From positions 434,001-498,000 of the forward strand of contig JABFGJ010000001.1 of assembly GCA_013112545.1 (NCBI GenBank): DNA of 64,000 bases, in the 5' to 3' direction. A program made the translations under genes and the position numbers. The stretch is from Bacteroidota bacterium. GTDB taxonomy: Bacteria > Bacteroidota > Bacteroidia > Flavobacteriales_E > Vicingaceae. The notes below the pieces were generated by a model that made no database searches, was not told where the DNA came from, and saw only the letters and a list, made by a program, of their open reading frames with translations. Of this stretch, positions 44,046 through 52,776 are shown piece by piece. Each line of letters begins with the position of its first letter. Within the stretch, counting starts at the first letter, position 1.

Positions 44046-45584
44046 TTATCCGAGTTTACTAATTCCGCCTTTTATTCTTGAAACCGTTTCGGATTTACCC
44101 AACAGGGCTGCAATCTCAAACATAGAAGGCCCCATTCCTTTACCCGTAACTAACAATCTAAATAATGGTAATACAGCTCCAATTCCTAAGTTTTTCGTTT
44201 CAATGAAAGCTTTGAAAGCATGCTCTATCGCTTCAGCATTGAATGGTGATATGTTTTCAAGTTGAACAAGCCATTCGTTCATTAAAGCAGCAGATTCTGC
44301 TTTCCATTTCTTATTGACTGTTTTTTCATCAAACTCTGTTGGAACTCCAAAAAAGTAATCGCCCTCACTAACAATTTCCGTTAAAAAAGTAGCTCTTTCT
44401 TTCATCATACCACATACATCAGCTAAATAATCAGCTTCAAAACTAGCAACTTGATTTGCTGTTGATGAATCTGATTTTAACATCTTAGCGAGCTCCGTAT
44501 TGCTTGTTGCTCGAAGATACTGTTGATTAAACCACTTTGCTTTCTCTGGGTCGTATTTAGCGCCTGCTTTACCTACTCTTTCTATTGAAAAAGCTTCTAT
44601 CAACTCTTCCATACTAAATACTTCTTGGCTGGTTCCAGGGTTCCAACCCAAAAGCGATAAAATATTGATAAAGGCTTCTGGAAAATATCCTTTTTCTCGA
44701 TACCCTGAAGAAACCTCATTAGTTTGTGGATCTTTCCATTCTAATGGAAAAACAGGAAACCCTAGTCTATCGCCATCTCTTTTGCTCAACTTTCCGTTGC
44801 CATCTGGTTTTAACAATAATGGCAAATGCGCAAATTGAGGCATGCTGTCTTCCCAGCCAAATGCTTCGTATAAATAAATATGCAATGGTGCCGATGGCAA
44901 CCATTCTTCTCCTCGAATTACATGAGAAATATTCATTAAATGATCATCCACAATGTTGGCTAAATGGTAGGTTGGCATACCGTCCGACTTAAACAAAACT
45001 TTATCGTCTAAGTTCGAAGAGTGAACCATCACATAACCTCGAATCATGTCCTTAAACTTGATTTCTTCATTTCTTGGGATTTTTACACGAATTACATAGG
45101 GGTCTCCTTTGTCTAATCGCTCTTTCACTTCTTCAGCAGAAAGCGAAACAGAGTTTTTCATGGTACCACGAGTTATGGCATTGTATTGTGGTGCAGCAAC
45201 GCCAGCCTTTTTCATATTCTCCCGCATGACATCCAACTCCTCAGGCGTATCAAATGCGTAATAGGCTTTGTCTTCAGCAATTAACTGATCAGCATATTTT
45301 CTATAAATATCTAGTTCTTTTCGCTCAGATTGTTTGTATGGGCCTAAATCACCACCAAAACCTTGACCTTCATCAGGTATGATTCCACACCATTTTAAAG
45401 ATTCGGTAATGTACTGTTCAGCACCTTCTACAAATCGTGTTTGGTCAGTATCTTCTATTCTCAATAAAAAATCGCCGCCGTGTTTTTTGGCAAATAAATA
45501 ATTATACAAGGCCGTTCTAACTCCACCCATGTGCAATGGACCAGTCGGACTTGGCGCAAAACGAACTCTAACTCTTCTTTCCAT
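44046..45584 (-). CDS. gltX: Glutamyl-tRNA synthetase
   Basis: A 512-residue class I aminoacyl-tRNA synthetase. It begins RVRVRFAPSPTGPLHMGGVR with the HIGH-type motif, and the KMSKS-type motif is GKLSKRDGDRLGFPV. It attaches glutamate to tRNA-Glu and probably also mis-charges tRNA-Gln. The latter is consistent with the GatA gene at 60939, part of the amidotransferase that corrects it. folB follows directly. Confidence 0.95.
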   Translation of the reverse strand: MERRVRVRFAPSPTGPLHMGGVRTALYNYLFAKKHGGDFLLRIEDTDQTRFVEGAEQYITESLKWCGIIPDEGQGFGGDLGPYKQSERKELDIYRKYADQLIAEDKAYYAFDTPEELDVMRENMKKAGVAAPQYNAITRGTMKNSVSLSAEEVKERLDKGDPYVIRVKIPRNEEIKFKDMIRGYVMVHSSNLDDKVLFKSDGMPTYHLANIVDDHLMNISHVIRGEEWLPSAPLHIYLYEAFGWEDSMPQFAHLPLLLKPDGNGKLSKRDGDRLGFPVFPLEWKDPQTNEVSSGYREKGYFPEAFINILSLLGWNPGTSQEVFSMEELIEAFSIERVGKAGAKYDPEKAKWFNQQYLRATSNTELAKMLKSDSSTANQVASFEADYLADVCGMMKERATFLTEIVSEGDYFFGVPTEFDEKTVNKKWKAESAALMNEWLVQLENISPFNAEAIEHAFKAFIETKNLGIGAVLPLFRLLVTGKGMGPSMFEIAALLGKSETVSRIKGGISKLG

Positions 45585-45701
45585 AATCTAAATCGCTAAG
45601 TATTTTAGGGGTGCAAAGGTAATTGATTCTTAGATTATAAACAGCGCATATTTGAAAAACACCAATGCCAATTATTTACAGTAGTTTACTGCTGTTTTAG
45701 T

Positions 45702-45709
45702 TAAGTTTG
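45702..45709 (+). promoter_or_regulatory. -7 element TAAGTTTG next to the methyltransferase start
   Basis: Exact TAnnTTTG match only 5 bp before the ATG at 45715. The expected transcript start falls on or at the start codon. Confidence 0.4.
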
Positions 45710-45714
45710 TGTTT

Positions 45715-46611
45715 ATGAAAGCGAATACAAATCAACAAGCTGGTCGGTTTATTTTTCCGAATCAAGGCTTAGATTATGAGCTGATTGATTCGGGAAACAG
45801 AAGAAAGTTAGAACGTTTTGGGAAGGTTTTGTTGAATAGACCAGAATCAATTGCTACATGGAAACCCAATTTGGGAAAAGGGACTTGGGAAAAAGCACAG
45901 TGGTATTTCTTTGAAGAAAAAGGCAAAACTGGGGTTTGGAAACAAAACCACCCTGCCGAAAAAGAATGGGAAGTCGGTTATGCCCTTGAAGATATAAGTT
46001 TGAAGTTTTATCTAGAATTAACCTCCTTTAAACACGTAGGTTTATTTCCCGAACAAGCCGCCAATTGGTTTTATATTCACAAGCAAATTAAACGAATACA
46101 AGCTGAGGAAGTAAAGGTTTTAAACCTTTTTGCTTATACGGGTGCAGCTAGTATTGTTACTGCAAAAAGCGGCGCCAAAGTAACTAATGTAGATTCAGTT
46201 AAACAAGTACTAAACTGGGGTAGAAAAAATGCTGGCATTAACCAAGAAGAAAACATTCGTTGGATTTTAGAAGATGCTCGAAAATTTGTTGAAAAAGCCA
46301 TTCGAAGAGATGAAAAATTTCATGGAATCATTTTAGATCCTCCCATATTTGGCATGGGTGCAAAAAAAGAAGTTTGGAAACTAGAGCAAGACTTAAAACC
46401 TTTGCTTGAATCCCTTATGCAGGTGATAGATAAAAACCAAAACTTTTTTGTTTTGAATACCTATTCACCAAAACTTCCTATGCCTTTATTAAAAAACATG
46501 CTAAAAGAAACTCGAAGATTCCCTAAGCAATTTGAAAGCGGAACGCTCGGTTTGGTATCCTCAAGCAAACAACAACTTGGCTTGGGGAATTTGATTCGGT
46601 TTTATACCTAA
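45715..46611 (+). CDS. SAM-dependent methyltransferase, RlmI/RlmK-like
   Basis: The frame is open to a GTG at 45709; I take the ATG at 45715 (298 residues). The SAM motif is VLNLFAYTGAASIVTAKSG and the catalytic segment ILDPPIFGMG resembles the DPP motif of rRNA cytosine methyltransferases. The N-terminal part (RFIFPNQGLDYELIDSGNRRKLERFG) agrees with the RlmI/RlmK group, though the PUA domain is missing. It probably methylates rRNA; the target base is unknown. Single gene between gltX (divergent) and the DUF4175 operon. Confidence 0.78.
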   Translation: MKANTNQQAGRFIFPNQGLDYELIDSGNRRKLERFGKVLLNRPESIATWKPNLGKGTWEKAQWYFFEEKGKTGVWKQNHPAEKEWEVGYALEDISLKFYLELTSFKHVGLFPEQAANWFYIHKQIKRIQAEEVKVLNLFAYTGAASIVTAKSGAKVTNVDSVKQVLNWGRKNAGINQEENIRWILEDARKFVEKAIRRDEKFHGIILDPPIFGMGAKKEVWKLEQDLKPLLESLMQVIDKNQNFFVLNTYSPKLPMPLLKNMLKETRRFPKQFESGTLGLVSSSKQQLGLGNLIRFYT

Positions 46612-46658
46612 ATATTGTGTAATTTTTTGCTGTTTTTCTAGTTCACTTCAGAAGACGC

Positions 46659-46666
46659 TAGCTTTG
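46659..46666 (+). promoter_or_regulatory. -7 element TAGCTTTG before the DUF4175 gene
   Basis: Exact TAnnTTTG match, ending 7 bp before the ATG at 46674, so the transcript is expected to be almost leaderless. Confidence 0.45.
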
Positions 46667-46673
46667 CATAAAT

Positions 46674-49600
46674 ATGAGTCATTCTAATTATCAAAATTTA
46701 ATCAATAAACTCGATCAGTTTATACGTAAATACTACGTTAATCAATTGATTCGTGGAGCAATATACTTTTTTAGTATTGCTTTAGCAGCCTTTTTATTGG
46801 TTGTTGTTTTAGAGTATTTTGGTCAATTCAATTCACAAGTTAGAACGGTGCTTTTCTACAGTTTTACTGTGCTTACCGTACTTGTTTTTGCGAAATACAT
46901 CTTTATTCCAGTTTTAAAAATCCTTTCCATAGGTAAAAAAATAAGCCATGAACAAGCGGCTAAAATCATTGGAACTCATTTTAAAGAAATTCAAGACAAA
47001 CTGGAAAACATCCTTCAATTAAAAAATGGATTAGCTTATGGCTCTCCTAATTTGTTAGAAGCGAGCATCAATCAAAAGATTTTTGAACTAAAACCCATCA
47101 CATTTTCTTTGGCAATTAATTTCAGAGAAAATACAAAGTATTTTAAATTTCTAGCTGTCCCATTGAGTTTAGTGCTATTCCTATTTTTGTTTTCCCCATC
47201 TATTATCACCGATAGCACCAATAGGTTGGTTGCCCATCAAAAAGATTTTATTCCTCAAGCTCCATTTAGTTTCAACATAGTAAATGAAAAATTAAGTGTA
47301 TTTCAAAATGAAGATTACTTGCTAAAAATTAAACTTACAGGCAAAGAATTCCCCACTCAGCTTTCTGTTATTGCAAACGGACAAGCCTTTTTAATGAAAA
47401 AGACAGAAAACAATCTGTTTTCTTATAATTTCAAAAATGTTCAAAAAAACATCGCATTTACCCTAAAGGGAAATGAGATAGAATCCATGAAATATGAGAT
47501 TAAAGCATTGCCTAAGCCCATTATAAGCGACTTTAGGCTTAGTCTAGATTTTCCGAAATACCTAAATAAAAAAAGCAAAACACTTGAAAATACTGGAGAT
47601 TTCTCTGCTCCAGAAGGAACTCGAATTACATGGTTATTTCAAACAAATGCAACTGAACAACTGAGCTTTGCAACAGCAGATAGTGTTTACGACTTGGTTA
47701 AGATTTCAGAAAATGAATATCGTTACACTCAAACCATTAGAAAAAGTTTTGCTTATCAACTAATCGCTAAAAACCAATTTGTTAGCAATGGAGACACCAT
47801 TCGTTATCAGGCAGAAGTGATAAAAGATAAATTTCCTCAAATTGAGTTGGATGTAAAAACAGATAGCGCCGCTTTTAATGTCCTTTATTTTAGCGGTTAT
47901 GTTAAGGATGATTATGGTTTTAGCCGGCTTGTTTTTTACAGTCAGGTTAGTCGCGCTAATGGCGAAAAGGAACAACCAATGCAAACGAACATTCCAATCA
48001 ATTTGTCCTTACCCGAAAGTGACTTTTATTATACGCTTAACCTAAGCGATTTTCAATTAAAAAGTGAAGATGAACTAGAATATTACTTTGAAGTTTGGGA
48101 TAATGACGGCGTGAATGGAAGTAAACCTGCAAGAACACATAAAGTGACTATTAAGGCACCTAGCGCAAAAGAACTTGCTGAAAAAGAAAAAGAGAGTAAT
48201 CAAGCAATTAAGGAAGATTTAAAAGAAAACATAGAACTAGCAAAAGAAATTAGAGCTGATTTAGAAAACCTAAAACTGAAGATGCTTAATAAAAAAACAA
48301 TTGGTTTTCAAGAGAAGCAATTATTGGAGGAGTTATTGAAAAAGCAAAAACAAATTCAAAACTCCATTGAGAAGTCGAAACAACAAAACGAGCAAAAGAA
48401 CAAATTCCAACAGGAATATAGTAAGCAAGATGAGGCATTATTGGAAAAGCAAAAATTACTCGAAGAGCTTTTTGACAAAGTAATGACAGACGAAATGAAA
48501 GAGATGCTTGCAGAACTTGAAAAAATGATGGATGATCTTAAAAAAGATGATTTGGAAAAAACCATTGAAAAAATGGAGTTGAGCAATGAAGAGCTGGAAA
48601 AAGAATTAGATCGAAACTTAGAGCTTTTCAAGCAATTGGAATTAGAAAAGCAAGTAGCAGAAGCCATAGAAAAGCTCGAAGAAATAAAAGAAAAACAAAA
48701 GGATTTAAAAGAGAAATCACTGGATAAGAAAAGTGATGATTTGGCTAACAAAAAAGAACAAGACAAACTAAATGAGGAGTTTAAAGAACTAGAAGAGAAG
48801 CTGGAAGATATCAAAAAGAAAAATGAGGAGCTGGAAGAGCCAAATGAAATGAAAGACACTGATTCTTTGGAAGAAGAAATCAAAAAAGACATGAAGGAGA
48901 GTTCTGAAGCGCTAGAGAAAAAACAAAGCAAGAAGGCCGCTGAAGAACAAGAAAGTGCGGAAGAAAAAATGGAAGAAATGGCTGAGCAACTGAGCGACCT
49001 TCAAATGCAAATGGAGTCGGATGCGAATGTTGAAAACCTCGAAGATTTGCGTTTTTTATTAGAAAACCTTATCCACCTTTCTTTTGAGCAAGAACGAGTA
49101 ATGCTAGAGCTAAAACAAAGTGACAGAAACGACCCACAATATGTTGCCTTGGCTCAAGTTCAAAAGAAACTTAAAGATGATGCTAAAATAATTGAAGACT
49201 CTCTTTTCGCGTTGAGCAAACGAGTTATTCAGCTGGAATCTATTGTGAACAAAGAAATCACAAGCATCAATTACAACATGGATAAAGCCATCGAAAACTT
49301 AGGCAACAGAGAAACTCCACAAGCAAATCAAAGGCAACAACTTTCGATGACATCGATAAATAATTTAGCGCTATTGCTCGATGAAGCCATTCAAAATATG
49401 CAAGCTCAAATGCAAATGAAAGGCAGTGGAAAAGGATCTTGCAAAAAACCTGGCCAAGGAAAACCTTCTCCAGGAAGCATGAAAAAAATGCAAGAGGCCC
49501 TGAATAAACAAATGGAAGAAATGAAAAAAGCCATGGAAAATGGTGAGAAACCTGGAGGAAAAAAGGGCAAAAAACCTGGAGAAACTGGAAGTGGAGGACA

Positions 49601-50033
49601 AGGTGGCATGAGCAAAGAATTAGCACAAATGGCTGCCAAACAAGCTGCAATTAGAAAAGCATTAAAGGAAATGCAAGAGCAATTAGAAGGAGAAGGAAGT
49701 GGTGGCGGTGGACAGTTAGAAAAGCTTGGCGACCTTATGGAACAAAACGAAATTGACATCGTAAATAGACAAATTACAAATCAAACTATTCTTAGGCAAC
49801 AAGAGATTTTAACCCGATTATTAGAATCTGAAAAAGCAGAAAAAGAAAGGGAAAAAGAAGAGAAAAGAGAGTCGAAAGAGTTTACCGAACAATTTATTCG
49901 TAACCAAACTAACTTTTTAGAGTATAATAGGCAAAAGAACAAAGAAGTAGAATTACTAAGAACATTGCCTCCTAGTTTTAATCAATTTTACAAGCAAAAG
50001 GTTTCAGAGTATTTTAAAACATTAAAGCAATGA
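46674..50033 (+). CDS. DUF4175 family membrane protein with long coiled coil
   Basis: A 1119-residue protein. Two transmembrane segments are near residues 25-45 and 60-80, and a third near 160-180. A beta-rich region follows (to ~500). The C-terminal half is very rich in Lys, Glu and Gln in long helices (e.g. KLEDIKKKNEELEEPNEM), with a Gly/Lys/Pro-rich low-complexity stretch around residues 920-975. This matches the DUF4175 family of Bacteroidota. It is the first gene of a conserved run with an RsbW-like ATPase (overlap 4 bp), YbeY and MnmG. The function is unknown, presumably an envelope-associated scaffold. Confidence 0.78.
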   Translation: MSHSNYQNLINKLDQFIRKYYVNQLIRGAIYFFSIALAAFLLVVVLEYFGQFNSQVRTVLFYSFTVLTVLVFAKYIFIPVLKILSIGKKISHEQAAKIIGTHFKEIQDKLENILQLKNGLAYGSPNLLEASINQKIFELKPITFSLAINFRENTKYFKFLAVPLSLVLFLFLFSPSIITDSTNRLVAHQKDFIPQAPFSFNIVNEKLSVFQNEDYLLKIKLTGKEFPTQLSVIANGQAFLMKKTENNLFSYNFKNVQKNIAFTLKGNEIESMKYEIKALPKPIISDFRLSLDFPKYLNKKSKTLENTGDFSAPEGTRITWLFQTNATEQLSFATADSVYDLVKISENEYRYTQTIRKSFAYQLIAKNQFVSNGDTIRYQAEVIKDKFPQIELDVKTDSAAFNVLYFSGYVKDDYGFSRLVFYSQVSRANGEKEQPMQTNIPINLSLPESDFYYTLNLSDFQLKSEDELEYYFEVWDNDGVNGSKPARTHKVTIKAPSAKELAEKEKESNQAIKEDLKENIELAKEIRADLENLKLKMLNKKTIGFQEKQLLEELLKKQKQIQNSIEKSKQQNEQKNKFQQEYSKQDEALLEKQKLLEELFDKVMTDEMKEMLAELEKMMDDLKKDDLEKTIEKMELSNEELEKELDRNLELFKQLELEKQVAEAIEKLEEIKEKQKDLKEKSLDKKSDDLANKKEQDKLNEEFKELEEKLEDIKKKNEELEEPNEMKDTDSLEEEIKKDMKESSEALEKKQSKKAAEEQESAEEKMEEMAEQLSDLQMQMESDANVENLEDLRFLLENLIHLSFEQERVMLELKQSDRNDPQYVALAQVQKKLKDDAKIIEDSLFALSKRVIQLESIVNKEITSINYNMDKAIENLGNRETPQANQRQQLSMTSINNLALLLDEAIQNMQAQMQMKGSGKGSCKKPGQGKPSPGSMKKMQEALNKQMEEMKKAMENGEKPGGKKGKKPGETGSGGQGGMSKELAQMAAKQAAIRKALKEMQEQLEGEGSGGGGQLEKLGDLMEQNEIDIVNRQITNQTILRQQEILTRLLESEKAEKEREKEEKRESKEFTEQFIRNQTNFLEYNRQKNKEVELLRTLPPSFNQFYKQKVSEYFKTLKQ

Positions 50034-50443
50034 TGTCAAACGCACAAATCATATCACATCAGCTACCTTCTAGCATTGAAAGCCTAAGTCTTCTTGAAAA
50101 CATAATTGAAGAGATTAAATCGCTTCATCATGTGCCCGAAGAACTATATGGCAATATTTTGGTTTCTGTAACAGAGGCTGTAAATAATGCCATAAGACAT
50201 GGCAATAAATTTAAAGAGGCTTTGCTTGTGGATTTGCAATTTGAGTTAAATGACGAGGCTTATTCATTTCAAATTAAAGATCAAGGAGAAGGGTTTGATT
50301 ATACTAACATACCAGACCCTACTCATCCTGATAATTTAGAAAAACCCGACGGAAGAGGCATTTTTATCATGGAAAGCCTTTCTGATGAGGTGAAGTTCCA
50401 AGATAAGGGTAGTGTCGTAAACATTAAGTTTTTAAGAAAATAA
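50030..50443 (+). CDS. RsbW-like ATP-binding protein (HATPase_c_2)
   Basis: A 137-residue single-domain ATPase of the anti-sigma regulatory type: VTEAVNNAIRHGN (N-box), IKDQGEGFDYTNIPDP (G1) and GRGIFIMESLSDEVKF (G2). Proteins of this type phosphorylate STAS-domain antagonists and bind sigma factors. Here no STAS protein or sigma factor is adjacent, so the partner is unknown. The start ATGATG overlaps the DUF4175 stop by 4 bp. Confidence 0.83.
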   Translation: MMSNAQIISHQLPSSIESLSLLENIIEEIKSLHHVPEELYGNILVSVTEAVNNAIRHGNKFKEALLVDLQFELNDEAYSFQIKDQGEGFDYTNIPDPTHPDNLEKPDGRGIFIMESLSDEVKFQDKGSVVNIKFLRK

Positions 50444-50449
50444 TCATTT

Positions 50450-50863
50450 GTGATAAATTATTTTTACGAAGATATTGATTTTCAAATAGATGAAAGTCAA
50501 AAACTCAATTTGTGGGTCGAAAAATCTATTCTTAATGAAGGGAAAATATTAGGCGACTTGAATTATATTTTTTGTTCCGATGATTACCTTTTAACAATGA
50601 ATCAAGATTACCTTAACCACGATACTTATACCGATATAATCACGTTTAATTATTGCGAAACTAACATCATATCGGGAGATCTTTTCATAAGTATAGATCG
50701 TGTGATAGATAATGCCAAAAAAGCTAAAGTGAGTTTTATTCATGAATTAAAAAGAGTGATGATACATGGAGTTTTACACTTAATAGGGTATAATGATAAA
50801 ACTTCTAGTCAAGCTAAAGAAATAAGAGCCAAAGAAGATTTTTATTTAGCTTTGCAGTCCTAA
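50450..50863 (+). CDS. ybeY: YbeY, endoribonuclease for rRNA maturation
   Basis: A 137-residue protein with GTG start. The metal motif is IHGVLHLIGYND, with H106 and H110 in the usual places. The third histidine of the classic H-x3-H-x5-H is replaced by aspartate (D116), as I recall in other Bacteroidota. YbeY takes part in 16S rRNA 3'-end processing and ribosome quality control. It lies in the conserved order DUF4175 - ATPase - ybeY - mnmG, with 6 bp from the preceding gene. Confidence 0.88.
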   Translation: MINYFYEDIDFQIDESQKLNLWVEKSILNEGKILGDLNYIFCSDDYLLTMNQDYLNHDTYTDIITFNYCETNIISGDLFISIDRVIDNAKKAKVSFIHELKRVMIHGVLHLIGYNDKTSSQAKEIRAKEDFYLALQS

Positions 50864-50869
50864 TTTTCT

Positions 50870-50885
50870 TGTTCCACGTGAAACC
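50870..50885 (+). other. parS-like ParB-binding site 1 (upstream of mnmG)
   Basis: TGTTCCACGTGAAACC differs from the parS consensus TGTTNCACGTGAAACA only at the last base. It lies in the 30-bp gap between ybeY and mnmG. A second site at 52755 lies just after mnmG. Confidence 0.75.
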
Positions 50886-50893
50886 TAAAAAAT

Positions 50894-52756
50894 ATGCTTA
50901 AAGAATATGATGTAATCGTTGTTGGCGGAGGCCATGCAGGCTGTGAAGCAGCAGCAGCAGCAGCAAATACCGGCTCATCGGTTTTGTTAGTAACTATGAA
51001 TATGTCAACAATAGCACAAATGTCATGCAACCCTGCAATGGGAGGAGTGGCCAAAGGACAAATTGTAAGAGAAATAGATGCAATGGGTGGTTATAGTGGC
51101 ATCGTTTCTGACAGAACAGCGATACAATTTAGAATGTTAAATTTATCTAAGGGGCCTGCAATGTGGAGCCCAAGAGTACAAAGTGATCGTTGGTTGTTTG
51201 CTCAGGAGTGGCGCTTAATGTTAGAAAAAACACCTAATGTAGATTTTTGGCAAGATACAGTAGTTGGTATTTTAGAAGAAAAAGGGATAGTTAAGGGCGT
51301 CAAAACTTCTCTTGGTTTAGATATAAAAGGCAGTTCGGTTGTATTAACAAATGGAACATTTTTAAATGGATTAATACATGTAGGACAAAAGAATTTTGGT
51401 GGCGGAAGAGCTGCTGAAAGAAACTCCACAGGAATAACAGAGCAATTGATAGACCTTGGATTTGATCATGGAAGAATGAAGACTGGAACACCTCCAAGGG
51501 TGGATGCTCGTTCTTTAGATTATTCAAAAATGGAAGAGCAAAAGGGAGACATAAATCCAAGTAAATTTTCTTTTACAGACACAAAACCATTAGCAAAACA
51601 ACTCAGTTGTCACATAACTTATACTAACGATACCGTTCATGATATTTTAAGAAGTGGATTAGACCGATCTCCAATGTTTAGTGGAATGATAGAAGGAACT
51701 GGTCCTAGGTATTGCCCTTCAATTGAAGAAAAAATTGACCGTTTTTCAGAAAAAGAAAGACACCAAATATTTGTAGAACCAGAAGGATGGAACACAGTTG
51801 AAGTTTATGTGAATGGTTTTTCTACATCTCTTCCAATGGATGTTCAATTCAATGCAATTAAAAGAATTGCTGGATTTGAGAATGTAAAGTTGTTTAGACC
51901 TGGCTATGCCATCGAATACGATTATTTTCCTCCAACACAATTGAAGCACACTTTAGAAACCAAGTTGATTGAAAACTTGTATTTTGCTGGACAGATAAAT
52001 GGTACAACTGGTTATGAAGAAGCGGGTGGACAAGGTTTAATGGCAGGACTAAATGCAAGCTTAAAGGTAAAAGGAAAAAGCCCCCTTATCTTAAGAAGAG
52101 ACGAAGCTTACATAGGAGTGCTAATAGATGATTTAATAACTAAGGGCACAAAAGAGCCTTATCGCATGTTTACTTCTAGAGCCGAATATCGAATTTTATT
52201 AAGACAAGACAATGCGGATATTCGGTTGACACCTTTGTCTCACGCAATAGGTTTTGCTAGTGATGAGCGTTTAAAATTAGTTGAGCATAAAAGAAATGAA
52301 ACAAATAAAATAATTAAACACCTATCTACATCAAGCATAACTCCAGAGGAAGCCAACCCGTATTTAGAAAAGTTAAACACTAGCGCAATAAAACAAAAAG
52401 TAAAAATTTCTACTATCATTTCTAGACCACAAGTTAGTTTAAACAGCTTTATAGAAAATGATAAAAATCAAAAATTTGGATTGAGTAATTTTTCAAATGA
52501 GTGTTTAGAACAAGCTGAAATTAAAATAAAATATTCGGGGTACATAGACAGGGAAAGAGAAACTGCGAAAAAATTAACAAGACTCGAAGGAATTAAGCTT
52601 AACCCTGATTTCGATTATTCTAAAATGAATTCCATTTCATCTGAAGCTCGTGAAAAACTTTCAAAAATTAAACCTGAAAGCATAGGTCAAGCCTCAAGAA
52701 TTAGTGGGGTTTCTCCTTCAGACATCTCTGTGTTATTAATCCATTTTGGTAGATAG
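50894..52756 (+). CDS. mnmG: MnmG (GidA), tRNA uridine 5-carboxymethylaminomethyl modification enzyme
   Basis: A 620-residue FAD protein of the usual length: the N-terminal dinucleotide site VIVVGGGHAGCEAAAAAA is followed by MSCNPAMGGVAKGQ and the substrate block PAMWSPRVQSDR. With MnmE it modifies the wobble uridine of several tRNAs in the cytoplasm. It is flanked on both sides by near-perfect parS sites (8 bp before the start; the second overlaps the end of the stop). gidA is often near the replication origin, and this supports that here. Confidence 0.96.
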   Translation: MLKEYDVIVVGGGHAGCEAAAAAANTGSSVLLVTMNMSTIAQMSCNPAMGGVAKGQIVREIDAMGGYSGIVSDRTAIQFRMLNLSKGPAMWSPRVQSDRWLFAQEWRLMLEKTPNVDFWQDTVVGILEEKGIVKGVKTSLGLDIKGSSVVLTNGTFLNGLIHVGQKNFGGGRAAERNSTGITEQLIDLGFDHGRMKTGTPPRVDARSLDYSKMEEQKGDINPSKFSFTDTKPLAKQLSCHITYTNDTVHDILRSGLDRSPMFSGMIEGTGPRYCPSIEEKIDRFSEKERHQIFVEPEGWNTVEVYVNGFSTSLPMDVQFNAIKRIAGFENVKLFRPGYAIEYDYFPPTQLKHTLETKLIENLYFAGQINGTTGYEEAGGQGLMAGLNASLKVKGKSPLILRRDEAYIGVLIDDLITKGTKEPYRMFTSRAEYRILLRQDNADIRLTPLSHAIGFASDERLKLVEHKRNETNKIIKHLSTSSITPEEANPYLEKLNTSAIKQKVKISTIISRPQVSLNSFIENDKNQKFGLSNFSNECLEQAEIKIKYSGYIDRERETAKKLTRLEGIKLNPDFDYSKMNSISSEAREKLSKIKPESIGQASRISGVSPSDISVLLIHFGR

Positions 52757-52770
52757 TTCCACGTGAAACA
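52755..52770 (+). other. parS-like ParB-binding site 2 (downstream of mnmG)
   Basis: AGTTCCACGTGAAACA differs from the parS consensus only at the first base and overlaps the mnmG stop codon by two bases. The methyltransferase gene starts 7 bp later. Confidence 0.75.
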
Positions 52771-52776
52771 TTAAGC

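Noticed and set aside
48356-49759. Long open frames on the minus strand opposite DUF4175 (up to 191 residues)
   Set aside because: They are reverse complements of the Lys/Glu/Gln-rich coiled coil, giving Ser/Phe-rich translations with no domain, and no own start region or neighbour gap.
50870-50885. CACGTG as a general transcription-factor site
   Set aside because: The full 15/16 match to parS on both sides of mnmG is more specific than the six-base core.
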